From positions 1 through 50,522 of the forward strand of contig JAKFUV010000017.1 of NCBI GenBank assembly GCA_021732485.1: a stretch of DNA of 50,522 nt. Direction: 5' to 3'. The translations under genes and the position numbers were made by a program. How positions within the stretch are numbered: position 1 is the stretch's first letter; every line of letters begins with the position of its first letter. The DNA is from Hyphomicrobium sp. GTDB taxonomy: Bacteria > Pseudomonadota > Alphaproteobacteria > Rhizobiales > Hyphomicrobiaceae. Of this stretch, positions 1-9,068 are shown piece by piece. A model generated the notes under the pieces. It saw only the letters and a list, made by a program, of their open reading frames with translations. It searched no databases and was not told the origin of the DNA.

Positions 1-1236
1 GTCGTGACCGAGTCGTTGACGATGTCCGCCACCGGCGTGATCGTGATGGCGATGCTGTTGGAGGCCGTGGCGACGCCGTCGCTGGTGGCGACCGACACGC
101 TCGTCGAACCGAAGTAATCCGCCGTCGGAACATAGCTGATCGAGGCGATGGCCGCGTTGATCTGCGCCGCCGTGCCGTTGATGGTGACGGTGGTGCTGCC
201 ATTGCCGGTGATCGTCGCGCCGCCACCGGTGACAACCGACAGCGTGCCGGCACCTGCCGGTAGCGTCAGCGTCGTCGTCAGCGCGCCGCCGTCGACATCG
301 GCGACCGAGGTCCCGGTGATCACCCGGGTTGTATCTTCCGCCGTCGTCTGCGAACCCGGCACCACCTGCGTCGGTGGATCGTTGACGGGAGTCACGGTCA
401 CGGAGACCGTGGCCGTCTCCGTCACGCCGCCGCTGGTCACGGTGTACGTGAACGAGTCCGTGCCGTTGAAGTTGGCGTTCGGCGTGTAGGTCACGACACC
501 GGCCGCTGTGAAGCTGACGGTGCCGTTCGTGCCTTGGGTCACGCTGGTGATGCTGCGACCAGCATTCTCGAAGCTGTCATTCGTCAGCACGTTGAACGTC
601 GCCGCTGTGTCTTCGTTCGTCGTCACGCTGTCGTTGACGATATCGGCCACCGGCGTGATCGTGATGGCGATGCTGTTCGACGCCGTGGCGACGCCGTCGC
701 TGGTGGCGACGCTCAGAGTCGTCGAGCCGAAGTAATCCGCCGCCGGAACATAGCTGATCGAGGCGATGGCCGCGTTGATCTGCGCCGCGGTTCCCGCAAT
801 CGTCACGGTGGTGCTGCCGTTGCCGGTGATCGTCGCGCCGCCGCCGGTGATCACCGACAGCGTGCCGGCTCCGGCCGGGAGTGTGAGTGTCGTGGTCAGA
901 GCGCCGCCGTCGACATCGGCCACCGAGGTGCCGGTGATGACGCGAGTCGTATCTTCCGCCGTGGTCTGCGCGCCTGGCACCACCTGCGTCGGCGGATCGT
1001 TCACGGGAGTGACGGTGACAGACACGGTGGCTGTTCTAAAATCTCCGTTAGCATCCGTCACAGTGTATGTGAACGAATCGCTGCCGTTGAAGTTGGCGTT
1101 CGGCGTGTAAACAAAGGCTCCCGTCGACGTATTGAATGACGTCAGAGTTCCATTTGCGGGACCGGATGCAATAACGATCGACGTGACGGGCGTGTCGCCC
1201 AAATCGTCATTGGACGTTACATTGCCCGAGATCGCG
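1..1236 (-). repeat. Tandem repeat of about 618 bp inside the giant gene
   Basis: Sequence from about 619 onward repeats that from about 1, at a spacing near 618 bp (206 codons). Long stretches match almost exactly, for example the parts encoding VTPVNDPPTQVVPG and AAQINAAIASISYVP. Each unit encodes one cadherin-like module (NEDTA ... YTPNANFNG) plus one VCBS-like module. The first 390 bp of each unit look roughly 90% identical, and the rest of the older copy is more diverged. The window starts inside the newer copy, so more copies probably follow to the left. Confidence 0.85.
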
Positions 1237-4200
1237 GTGTCTTCGTTGCCCACGTAGCTGTCGTTAACAAGATCTGGAGACCGATCAATTGAGATAGTCG
1301 CAACAGCTGTATTTGAATTCACCGTACCGTCGTTCACCGTCACATTGATGATGCGCGCGACTGCTGCGGGCGTATCGGTCGTGTTTTCGAATTGGACAAG
1401 TCGAATTGCGGCTGCGTACTGCGCCGTCGTTGCCGTTCCAGAAAACGTCACTACAGAGTTCGTCCGGGTCCACGAAATGCCACCAATCGATCCCGATGCC
1501 GCCGACGAGCCGTTCACCAGCAATCGATCGCCTGACTGCTGATTGGTCAGCGTTACCAGCGCCGATTGCATGTTGGTGCTGTCACTGTCGAACACGGAAC
1601 CGTCAATGTCGGCAATCGAGACTGGCGAGCCATTTTCGACGAATGTCGCCGTCCAGTTGTTGTCAGCAGTATCGGCCGTTGTGGTGGTCGTCGTCGTGGT
1701 TCGGGTGGCAGTCAGAACCACGTTGTCGATAGAAATGTCATCGTGATTGGTACCCGCACCCAAGCCAGCGCCGTATGTGAAGACGAGATTTGCGGACGCG
1801 CTGATACCGCTTGGCAGCGTAATTGTCAGCGTTGTGAGGGCACCGGTGACCTCGTCAGCGACAGATAGTGTCGTAGCAGGCCCGCTCGCTCCGTTGGAAT
1901 AGACCCACGTTCCGACCAGGCCGGCGGCATTTGCCGTTCCGGTCTGCGCTGATGTGAATGTGGCGTAGGTGACCCCACCGTATGACACCGTGAGCGTGTT
2001 CCCACGTGAGGCATCTTGATTTTGCCAAGCGATGCCAAACGCCACACTCGTAACCTCATCGTGCGTCGTGGTGGTGGTTGTGCTTGTGGCCGTGCTTGTC
2101 GTGACAGACGTGTCAGCCGGCACGGTAATGGCCTGACTCAGCGTCGCGTTGGCGTTCGGATTCTGTGTCCAATCGAACCGCCCATCACTGCCATTGAGAA
2201 CCACGGCACCGGCGTTTGTCTGCGTACCCTCGACCCAAGGCGCCGGTGGCGTACCGTTCGCGGTCGTGCCGAAGTTTCCAAGCACCACAAGATTACTCGT
2301 CGTCGTTCCCGTGACGATGGACGGCGCCGGGGTTGAATTCAGATCGACGATTGGCCCAGCAACGACAGTGATCGTTGATGTGTCGGTGTCGGACAATGCT
2401 CCGCCGGTGCCGACGTTCCCTCCATCATTCGTGACCATCGTCAGCGTCACGGAACCAGCGGCACTTGCGGAAAACTGTGGAGCGCTGCTGGCAAGAAACG
2501 CGTTGATTTGCGCAACCGTTCCGGTGAGAACGATGCTGCTCGAGCCACTGCCGGTGACGGTAACGCCGCCACCTGAGGCGGACGTCAATGTACCAGACGA
2601 CACGGAAAGCGTTGTCGTTACAGGGCCTGATGGCAGGTCGGGATCGGCGATCGCAAGGCCGATCAGCGATAGCGGTGATGACGTTCCAGCCGTAAACGCC
2701 GATGGTAGCGTGTTCACAGGCGCATCGTTGACGGCGGTTACGGCAATCGTTGCCACGGCGGTGTTGGAGTTTGCCTGACCATCGGAGACATTGAAGCTCA
2801 GTGTTCTGTTGCCGTCCGTGATGGCATCACCGTTGTGGCGATAGGTAATCGACCGGATCAAAGTATCAAGCGAAGCGCGTGGAATTTCGCTATCTGGCGC
2901 GGCGTTGGTAATCGTAATGCCTGAACCGCCATCATAGGTGACGCGAATACTGACAGCGCCCGCAGTAACGATTGCCGTTTGCGCGGTCCCAAATGTGAAG
3001 GCTGTGCCACCAATCGACAGGACCTCATTGCCCGGCGATTGAAATCCGCCAAGTGCGATGGATGCGCTTGGGAAACTGACGTCGTTGGTGTCGGTCACAC
3101 CGGCGGTTGCTGTGGCCACCGCGACTGCGGCACCGCCCTCCGAATACGCCACGGAATTGTCGCGACTTGCCGACGTGCCGTTATCATTGAGGTCGATGAC
3201 CGGCGCCGTATTTACGCCAATCGTGACATTGACGAAACCAACCGCAGTCGATCCGTTGCCGTCAGTGATCGAATACGTGAAGTTCTCGAAACCCGTTTGC
3301 CCCGCCGCCGGCGTATAGATCAGCTTACCGTCGAGCCCAAGCTGCACCGTGGCACCCGTCGCCAAGGTCACGGCAGGTCCGCCGGCGGTGATCGGCTTAT
3401 CGGTCACGTGCGTGATCGACAGCGCATCGCCCTGCATATCCCAATCATTGGCCGTGGCATTGATCGTGACAGGTGCGTTGACGGTGGTCGTGGCGAAATC
3501 GGTGTTCGCGATTGTTGTTGACTGCAGACTGTTCTCGCGCACGAACAGCCAAGAATCATAGGCCGCATCGCCAATATCGGCAACGCCGAGCCGGATGGTG
3601 TTGGCAACACCAATATTGACGTTTGCAACCAGCGTCAGCGTGACGGTAAATCCGTCCATTGCCGTATTATAGGTTCCGGCATTCGGCGCATTATTGATGA
3701 AGAGCGATGGACTGGCAGAATCGAAAACGCCATTGGTCGGATTGGCATCGTTCGCCAGAACACCGTTCGTCGGTGTATACGTACCCGCCTGATTGATCGT
3801 GTCGATGGCGATCGCGTTGCCGGCCGGCGTCAAAGACACGTGCACGCCGTTGACCCAGACACCGATGGCATCATTAAAATTGGCGTAGACGTATTCGTTG
3901 TATTCTTCTGAGCCGAACGTGAATTGCAGCGTGACTTGGCTGCTATCTGGAATGAAAGTGATAGCCAACGCCGACGTGTCGAACGACGTACCACCGCCGA
4001 TAACGTTGAAATCCGCGTCGCTACCGGTGCCCGGCGCATTGACCGATGTGTTGCTGGCGGTGTTCGGCCCGATTACTGAGCTCGCACTGCCGGTCGAGAA
4101 AATCGTTCCGGAACCATAGGACAGCCACTCTGCGGAATATCCGGTGGCACTCGTGAATGTGCCGGCTTGCGAGTTGTCGCCGGTATAGGCTGCCGAGACA

Positions 4201-5153
4201 ACGGTGACGCCAGAACCCGCGATATTATCGGCAAGCGTCGTGGCTGTGATGGTGGTGCCATTCAGTGCCGTGATTGAGATCGGAGCCATCAAATGCTCCC
4301 AGTTCACGACTTTGATGGCCGCAACGTCGATCTGGCCGGCACTGACCTCGAGCGACCAATCACCACCGAGACCTTCAAAGCCTGTCGCATCGTCCGAGGC
4401 CGCGATGTCCGCGCCCGTTATATTGGCAAGCGAACGCACCAAAGCGACGCCATCGTCACTCTCGGCAACGTTGCATCCGTAAAGCAGAATATCGCCATCT
4501 GCGGACAATGAGCTGCCGATTGTGGTCAGTTGGTCGGAGTATTTCGCGAGTGTCGCCTGAGACAGCGTATCGGTGCCGAGATAAATTCGGCCGGCTTCAC
4601 CGTGCGAAATAATATGCACCGAATCGACGTCAGTGCGATTGGCGAGGTGGGCTGCGATCTGATCGAGACCGCTCTTTGATCCGTCGAGAAGAACGATTTC
4701 AGTCGACGGATCGATGCCGGCCACAATTGTTGCGATGTCGTCGACATTCTGGTCAATGAAGGCGATGGTCGTGTGGCCGCCCGTTGGCTGCGGACCGGCG
4801 GCGAAAGCCTCCAGCAGCATCGATGTTTCATCGCTGGCGGTGTGCGCCGTGCCGTCACCATGTGGGCCATGCCCTTCGCCGGCCACCGGACTTTCGGTGC
4901 CAGTATCCCCACCGGTGTGCTGGGCGCCCTCGGCTTGCGCGGCCGCCGACGGGCCAGCCTCCGCCGGTGCATGCGTGTCAGCGGCCGGCGCATCGGCCAC
5001 GGCTGCAGCGGTTGCGACCGCTGCGCCATCAAACGCAATACGCGATTCAAGTGCGCGATACGACAGCGTTTGGCGCAGATCGCGCTGCAAAGCCATTGGC
5101 GATTTGCCAGCTTTGCGGCCCAAAATAGAGTTGGGCCGGACAAATTTATTCAT
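1..5153 (-). CDS. Giant DUF4347 / choice-of-anchor L / cadherin-VCBS repeat protein (C-terminus beyond window)
   Basis: One minus-strand frame stays open from an ATG at 5153 to the window edge, giving about 1717 residues without a stop. There is no Sec signal peptide. The N-terminus carries the motif LESRIAFDGAA (residues 35-45), close to the LEPR-type N-terminal motif of other huge bacterial exported proteins. An Ala/Gly/His-rich linker follows. Next come a DUF4347 domain (about 128-290, with ISHGEAG and LLYGCN), a choice-of-anchor L domain (about 294-545, with FGSEEYNEYVYANFNDAIG and DSWLFVREN), and then cadherin-like/VCBS-type repeats rich in Thr and Asn with NDxP and YTPNANFNGxDSFTYTV motifs. 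The last two modules in the window are near-identical. By family this is a large surface or secreted adhesin-like protein. The adjacent HlyD/TolC genes are its likely exporters (inference). Any C-terminal RTX or anchor signal lies outside the window. Confidence 0.9.
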   Translation of the reverse strand, partial: MNKFVRPNSILGRKAGKSPMALQRDLRQTLSYRALESRIAFDGAAVATAAAVADAPAADTHAPAEAGPSAAAQAEGAQHTGGDTGTESPVAGEGHGPHGDGTAHTASDETSMLLEAFAAGPQPTGGHTTIAFIDQNVDDIATIVAGIDPSTEIVLLDGSKSGLDQIAAHLANRTDVDSVHIISHGEAGRIYLGTDTLSQATLAKYSDQLTTIGSSLSADGDILLYGCNVAESDDGVALVRSLANITGADIAASDDATGFEGLGGDWSLEVSAGQIDVAAIKVVNWEHLMAPISITALNGTTITATTLADNIAGSGVTVVSAAYTGDNSQAGTFTSATGYSAEWLSYGSGTIFSTGSASSVIGPNTASNTSVNAPGTGSDADFNVIGGGTSFDTSALAITFIPDSSQVTLQFTFGSEEYNEYVYANFNDAIGVWVNGVHVSLTPAGNAIAIDTINQAGTYTPTNGVLANDANPTNGVFDSASPSLFINNAPNAGTYNTAMDGFTVTLTLVANVNIGVANTIRLGVADIGDAAYDSWLFVRENSLQSTTIANTDFATTTVNAPVTINATANDWDMQGDALSITHVTDKPITAGGPAVTLATGATVQLGLDGKLIYTPAAGQTGFENFTYSITDGNGSTAVGFVNVTIGVNTAPVIDLNDNGTSASRDNSVAYSEGGAAVAVATATAGVTDTNDVSFPSASIALGGFQSPGNEVLSIGGTAFTFGTAQTAIVTAGAVSIRVTYDGGSGITITNAAPDSEIPRASLDTLIRSITYRHNGDAITDGNRTLSFNVSDGQANSNTAVATIAVTAVNDAPVNTLPSAFTAGTSSPLSLIGLAIADPDLPSGPVTTTLSVSSGTLTSASGGGVTVTGSGSSSIVLTGTVAQINAFLASSAPQFSASAAGSVTLTMVTNDGGNVGTGGALSDTDTSTITVVAGPIVDLNSTPAPSIVTGTTTSNLVVLGNFGTTANGTPPAPWVEGTQTNAGAVVLNGSDGRFDWTQNPNANATLSQAITVPADTSVTTSTATSTTTTTTHDEVTSVAFGIAWQNQDASRGNTLTVSYGGVTYATFTSAQTGTANAAGLVGTWVYSNGASGPATTLSVADEVTGALTTLTITLPSGISASANLVFTYGAGLGAGTNHDDISIDNVVLTATRTTTTTTTTADTADNNWTATFVENGSPVSIADIDGSVFDSDSTNMQSALVTLTNQQSGDRLLVNGSSAASGSIGGISWTRTNSVVTFSGTATTAQYAAAIRLVQFENTTDTPAAVARIINVTVNDGTVNSNTAVATISIDRSPDLVNDSYVGNEDTAISGNVTSNDDLGDTPVTSIVIASGPANGTLTSFNTSTGAFVYTPNANFNGSDSFTYTVTDANGDFRTATVSVTVTPVNDPPTQVVPGAQTTAEDTTRVITGTSVADVDGGALTTTLTLPAGAGTLSVITGGGATITGNGSTTVTIAGTAAQINAAIASISYVPAADYFGSTTLSVATSDGVATASNSIAITITPVADIVNDSVTTNEDTAATFNVLTNDSFENAGRSITSVTQGTNGTVSFTAAGVVTYTPNANFNGTDSFTYTVTSGGVTETATVSVTVTPVNDPPTQVVPGSQTTAEDTTRVITGTSVADVDGGALTTTLTLPAGAGTLSVVTGGGATITGNGSTTVTINGTAAQINAAIASISYVPTADYFGSTSVSVATSDGVATASNSIAITITPVADIVNDSVT

Positions 5154-5475
5154 GGTCTTCATCCAATGCCGGATCTGAGGCAAGGGAAAGCCCGACCTCG
5201 TCCTAGCTGGATTGAATTTAGCGCCTGAATTATTTTCTAAATGTTTATAACCGAAAAATAATTGGATCATTCATGGAATAATTACTATCCAATGAGCCGT
5301 TAACCGATATTAACGTTGGCTCCGAAATCGATTGGCCACTAAATGGCGTCTCGCGGCAAATCTAAGTAATTGGCGCAAAATGTGCTTCAATCTACGGCGT
5401 GATTGGCTGCGACCGCTGAAGATCGCGGAGGGGAAGTCGCTAGGGTCGGTAAAAAAAGTTTAATAAACCGCCGAA
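5154..5475. promoter_or_regulatory. Intergenic region upstream of the giant gene, with inverted repeat GTTAA-N6-TTAAC
   Basis: This 322-bp gap holds no gene. It separates the end of the M50-HlyD gene from the start of the giant gene, both transcribed leftward. It is AT-rich at about 5220-5300, unlike the GC-rich surroundings. It contains the inverted repeat GTTAA (5299-5303) / TTAAC (5310-5314) with a 6-bp spacer, about 146 bp upstream of the ATG. The repeat resembles paired CtrA half-sites, but the spacing is 6 and not 7. Any promoter or operator role is inference. Confidence 0.35.
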
Positions 5476-7620
5476 TTAAAGTCCGCTTTCGCGAACCAGC
5501 ACGGAGCCGACTTGACGGAAAAATCGCTGCGCTGGACTTTGCGCCTGACCGAGTAGATACACCACACCGCGCTGCGCGGTAACAGGCAGGCGTTCATTGC
5601 TTGCGTCCATGGTCGCCAGATAGCGAGCATCGATGGGTGATAGGACGCGACTGCCGCGAGCGCCCGAGCGCGGGCGAACGGCAATAGGTCCGCCATACGT
5701 GGATGCAAGCTCAGTGATATCGATCGACGCAGCAGCGGCCGTGGAGATGACGTCCAGTTTGACGGCAATCCGGCTACGATCCAGCTCTTCAGGAACGAAG
5801 TAGCCATCGGCGCCAAGTTCAACGCGTTGCGCATCGGCTTGGGCGATATAACCGCGCGCCACGAGATCCTTGCCGCTACGAATCATCGCCACGAATTCAG
5901 AATGCCCAATCGTGCGTCCAGGATGCACCTCGCCATTCAATTCAGCGACAATACCCGCCGCAGGCGTGCGAATAATCAGCTCAGCGGCCTCACGTTCGAG
6001 CCCGGCGATCTCGGCGTTCAAGGATTTAAGTTGCTGCCCCAGAGTAAGGCTATCGTTGCGATCCTCGACATCGACCGATCGGCGGGCGAGACGCGTCAAT
6101 GTCAGTGCTTTCTTGCGCCGCGCCACTTTCAGTTTGAACACAATCTCGGTCGACGAAAGTTCGACGAGGGTTTGACCGGCGATGACGCGCTCACCAACGC
6201 GAACCCAAACACGCTCAACGACGCCCGGCCGCTGCGGGTAGACGCGCGAGATATTCTGGCCTTCGAGAATGGAAGGAATTGCGATGCGCGTCGACCATGG
6301 CGTGACGAACCAGAGGAACATCACAGCGGCCATTGAAATGGTGATCCGACTGCGGGTCGAATCCATCAAGCGGCGGCCTTTTTTCCGCCAAACGCAGACT
6401 TCGCCATAAACCGGCTTGATGATGAAATAGACGATTTCAATCAGGAAAAGCACAATGCCAAGCAACTTGAACGTCATGTGATACACGACGACAGCGATGC
6501 CGGTGAATACGATGAGGCGGTAGATCCAAGTCGCCCACGCATAGACGATCAGCAGGCGCCGCATTTTGTCAGGCAGACGTTCCGGGGCCGGCTCATCAAC
6601 GGCAAACAGAAATTCGCGCAACCGCCAGCGGCCAAGCGCGAAAGCCCGAGCCTGCAAATTATCGATGCCAATCGCGTCGGCGAAAAGATAGTAGCCGTCG
6701 AACCGCATCAACGGATTGAGGTTGACGGCAAGGCTCATCACCCAACCAACGGTGGCAATCGAGAACGCCAGGCCCTTGAGGATGCCATCCGGCAGGAACA
6801 CCCAAAAGAACGTCGCAAAACACGCGAGTGCCAGCTCCACCGCAACGCCGGCGCCGCCGATGTGCAATCGCGCGCGCCGCGATTTTAGCCGCCAAGCGTC
6901 GGTGACGTCCGTATACAGCACGGGAAAAAGTAGGAGAAAGCACACGCCCATACTTGGGACACGCACGCCATAGCGCACCGCAGTAAAGGCATGGCCAAGC
7001 TCATGGGCACTTTTGACAATCGTCAAAGCCACGGCGTACGTCAATGCGCCTTCCAGCGAGAAAAAGTCCTCGAATGTCGCTGTGAAGGAATCCCATTGCC
7101 GCGACGTCAAATACAGGCCGACGAGACCGAAACACGCGACGACAATTGCAAACACGCGACTGCCAAGCGGTGCGACCAACGACAACCATCGGCGCAAAAA
7201 CGCATCGGGTTGAAACAGTGGGACGCGGATGAAGAGGTAGTTGTGGATGAGCCAGGTGATCCAACCGTGACGGCCTTGCGCGGCGACAGCCGAATAGTGC
7301 CGCCAATCACCCGACATCGGTTCCAGCGTGAGGCTGTTCATCGACAGGAATTGAATGAACTCGGCAATTTCGTCGGCCGTCACTGTATAACCGGAAGAGT
7401 GCGCGACCGCCGCTTGCAGCTCGCCATACGTGATACCGGGACGCCACTTGGCCAATAAGTGATGAGCCGTCTCGCCGACCTGGACATAGCGATGCTGCGT
7501 AGCATCGATGACGATCCACATCGGCGTGCCGTCGGCGGCGGGAGCTGCTTTCTCCAGGCGCAGATCTTGGCGCAATTCTGGAAGTTTTGGCGCCGGTGCC
7601 GGCGAGGCGGCGATTTGCAT
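5476..7620 (-). CDS. M50 site-2-protease-like membrane protein fused to HlyD-type adaptor domain
   Basis: 714 residues. The N-terminus (about 33-100) resembles a small PqqD-like winged-helix domain. A polytopic membrane region runs from about 150 to 440. It contains the zinc-metalloprotease motif HELGH (206-210) and a second S2P-type motif, NLNPLMRFDGYY (300-311, with N302, P303 and D308), so the metal site looks intact. The C-terminal part (about 455-690) is a membrane-fusion-protein module: a beta/lipoyl half (RPGVVERVWVRVGERV), a coiled coil at about 500-550, then a second lipoyl half (TPAAGIVAELNGEVHPG). The family is annotated as putative peptide zinc metalloprotease or HlyD-like. The start lies one base after the stop of the GAF-HlyD gene, so the two are probably translationally coupled. 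Likely role: inner-membrane part of an exporter or maturation machine for the adjacent giant protein (inference). Confidence 0.85.
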   Translation of the reverse strand: MQIAASPAPAPKLPELRQDLRLEKAAPAADGTPMWIVIDATQHRYVQVGETAHHLLAKWRPGITYGELQAAVAHSSGYTVTADEIAEFIQFLSMNSLTLEPMSGDWRHYSAVAAQGRHGWITWLIHNYLFIRVPLFQPDAFLRRWLSLVAPLGSRVFAIVVACFGLVGLYLTSRQWDSFTATFEDFFSLEGALTYAVALTIVKSAHELGHAFTAVRYGVRVPSMGVCFLLLFPVLYTDVTDAWRLKSRRARLHIGGAGVAVELALACFATFFWVFLPDGILKGLAFSIATVGWVMSLAVNLNPLMRFDGYYLFADAIGIDNLQARAFALGRWRLREFLFAVDEPAPERLPDKMRRLLIVYAWATWIYRLIVFTGIAVVVYHMTFKLLGIVLFLIEIVYFIIKPVYGEVCVWRKKGRRLMDSTRSRITISMAAVMFLWFVTPWSTRIAIPSILEGQNISRVYPQRPGVVERVWVRVGERVIAGQTLVELSSTEIVFKLKVARRKKALTLTRLARRSVDVEDRNDSLTLGQQLKSLNAEIAGLEREAAELIIRTPAAGIVAELNGEVHPGRTIGHSEFVAMIRSGKDLVARGYIAQADAQRVELGADGYFVPEELDRSRIAVKLDVISTAAAASIDITELASTYGGPIAVRPRSGARGSRVLSPIDARYLATMDASNERLPVTAQRGVVYLLGQAQSPAQRFFRQVGSVLVRESGL

Positions 7621-7621
7621 G

Positions 7622-9064
7622 TTAGAGTCCGATCCATTGGCGCAACGCAGTCAACGGACGGCGAAACAGGTACAGCCCCAGCGGAACGTCTTCACCGGAA
7701 ATTTGCGCCGTGCCGCGCACGCCGAGACGCGGCAAGCTGCGCTTTTCGCCCTGATGCAAAAACGAAGCAACAACCCTCAAGGCGAGCTTATCGTTTTCGG
7801 TCACACGCGCTTTGTAGTCGGCGCGCCGGACGTATCCGCTCCACGGCCGCAGCGGATCACTATCAAGAAACAGCTTGGCACGCGCGCCAGGAACAAGGGT
7901 GATGACGTCCGCAACCGGCAGCTCGATCCGAGCTTCAATTTTGTCGGCGTCGGCAACTTCGAGAATGCGTTCGCCAAGCGCCACCGGGCGTCCCGTCAGT
8001 TCGCGCTTGTCGGAATAGATGACCACACCGCTGCGCACGGCGCGAATTTCCGACTTAGCCAAAAGCTCCCGGGCGAAGTCGCGCTCGGCAAGTTTTACGG
8101 CAAGCTCGGATCTCGCGATCGCGATCTCATGCATCCCCTTGGGGTCAGAAAAGGCCATTTGATTGGCCTGCTTCAGACGAGCTTCGGCGACCTGAGCATC
8201 GCGTTCCGCCAGTTCGAGCTTATTGCGTAACGTCGTATCACTGAGCTTGACGAGTAGATCGCCCACTCTGACAGCTTGGTTGGGATCGACCGCAATACTT
8301 TCGATCACACCATCGATCGGCGCCGCCACCACGAAGGGATCGCGCGGTACCACTTCGACGGGCGCCAGTGCTGACAGCGGCACTTCGATAAGACATAGAG
8401 CCATGACGATGGCCACCACCGCCAGCGCGTGCCAACGCTTCGGTGCCAGAATATCGCGCACGATTTGGCGCGGATTTCCAATCAATGCAAACCAAGCGTG
8501 GGTGAATGTCCGCGCCAAGCGCGTCGCCACGACGAGATCCGACTCGTTCCACACGTCTTCGCGTGCGAGCACAATGCCGCCGATCAGCGCTCTTTTGCCG
8601 TGGCGCATCGGCAGCCACATCAGAGATCGGAACGGATACGCGGCTCCAGCGCCTCCAGCGTCGGCTGCGGACGTGTCTAACTGACCCGCTGCCCCTAGAA
8701 GTTTTTTCGCGGCTGAATGCTGTACGATCTCTTCAATGTACTGGACGAGAGGCGCGTTGCGATCAACGGACGGCAGGCTGGAAATGGCCTGGACTTCCTG
8801 GCGGCCACTGTAGCCGGTTTTGAGAACGAAGATTTGCCGGGCGCGCGTCAACTTGCGCATCTCGTTGGCGATGAGCAGCATTAAATCGTGCTCGGTCGTC
8901 ACGTCGCGCGCGTCGGCCTCAACTCTCAGCAACGCGATCAGCGCTGCCTGGCTATCGCCGGTTTTGACGGCACCAATCGCCGGCTGTCCGGAGACTTTTG
9001 GCGCCGCCTGCATCATAACAGTCGATTTGCGAGGCTGATCAATTTGCGAATTGGCGATCGACAT
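7622..9064 (-). CDS. GAF-like domain fused to HlyD-family membrane-fusion protein
   Basis: 480 residues. Residues about 45-200 form a cytoplasmic GAF-like domain (TTEHDLMLLIANEMRKLTRA ... SLMWLPMRHGKRALIGGIVLAR). One membrane helix follows (about 211-233), then a periplasmic HlyD domain: first lipoyl half (VVAAPIDGVIESIAVDPNQ), coiled coil at about 295-335, second lipoyl half (EIRAVRSGVVIYSDKRELTG) and a beta-barrel part. Its start lies 4 bp after the stop of the periplasmic MFP gene, and its stop is one base before the M50-HlyD gene, so the three form a tight operon. A GAF sensor on an adaptor would let a cytoplasmic ligand or partner control export (inference). No ABC or RND pump partner is present. 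Confidence 0.82.
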   Translation of the reverse strand: MSIANSQIDQPRKSTVMMQAAPKVSGQPAIGAVKTGDSQAALIALLRVEADARDVTTEHDLMLLIANEMRKLTRARQIFVLKTGYSGRQEVQAISSLPSVDRNAPLVQYIEEIVQHSAAKKLLGAAGQLDTSAADAGGAGAAYPFRSLMWLPMRHGKRALIGGIVLAREDVWNESDLVVATRLARTFTHAWFALIGNPRQIVRDILAPKRWHALAVVAIVMALCLIEVPLSALAPVEVVPRDPFVVAAPIDGVIESIAVDPNQAVRVGDLLVKLSDTTLRNKLELAERDAQVAEARLKQANQMAFSDPKGMHEIAIARSELAVKLAERDFARELLAKSEIRAVRSGVVIYSDKRELTGRPVALGERILEVADADKIEARIELPVADVITLVPGARAKLFLDSDPLRPWSGYVRRADYKARVTENDKLALRVVASFLHQGEKRSLPRLGVRGTAQISGEDVPLGLYLFRRPLTALRQWIGL

Positions 9065-9068
9065 CGCA

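Noticed and set aside
534..1139. 201-codon plus-strand open frame, Arg/His-rich
   Set aside because: Antisense shadow of the repetitive giant gene; no family resemblance and biased composition.
1660..1720. Short GTC/GTG-rich run as a CRISPR or microsatellite
   Set aside because: It encodes a Thr-rich linker of the giant protein; no spaced direct repeats.
2149..2778. 209-codon plus-strand open frame
   Set aside because: Antisense to the giant protein, whose frame is continuous and has clear domains.
4526..5143. 205-codon minus-strand frame starting near the giant gene's start
   Set aside because: Out-of-frame overlap of the N-terminal part; Arg/Pro-rich without motifs.
5299..5314. Exact CtrA binding site
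   Set aside because: Spacing between TTAA and TTAAC is 6, not the 7 of the consensus; kept only as a generic palindrome.
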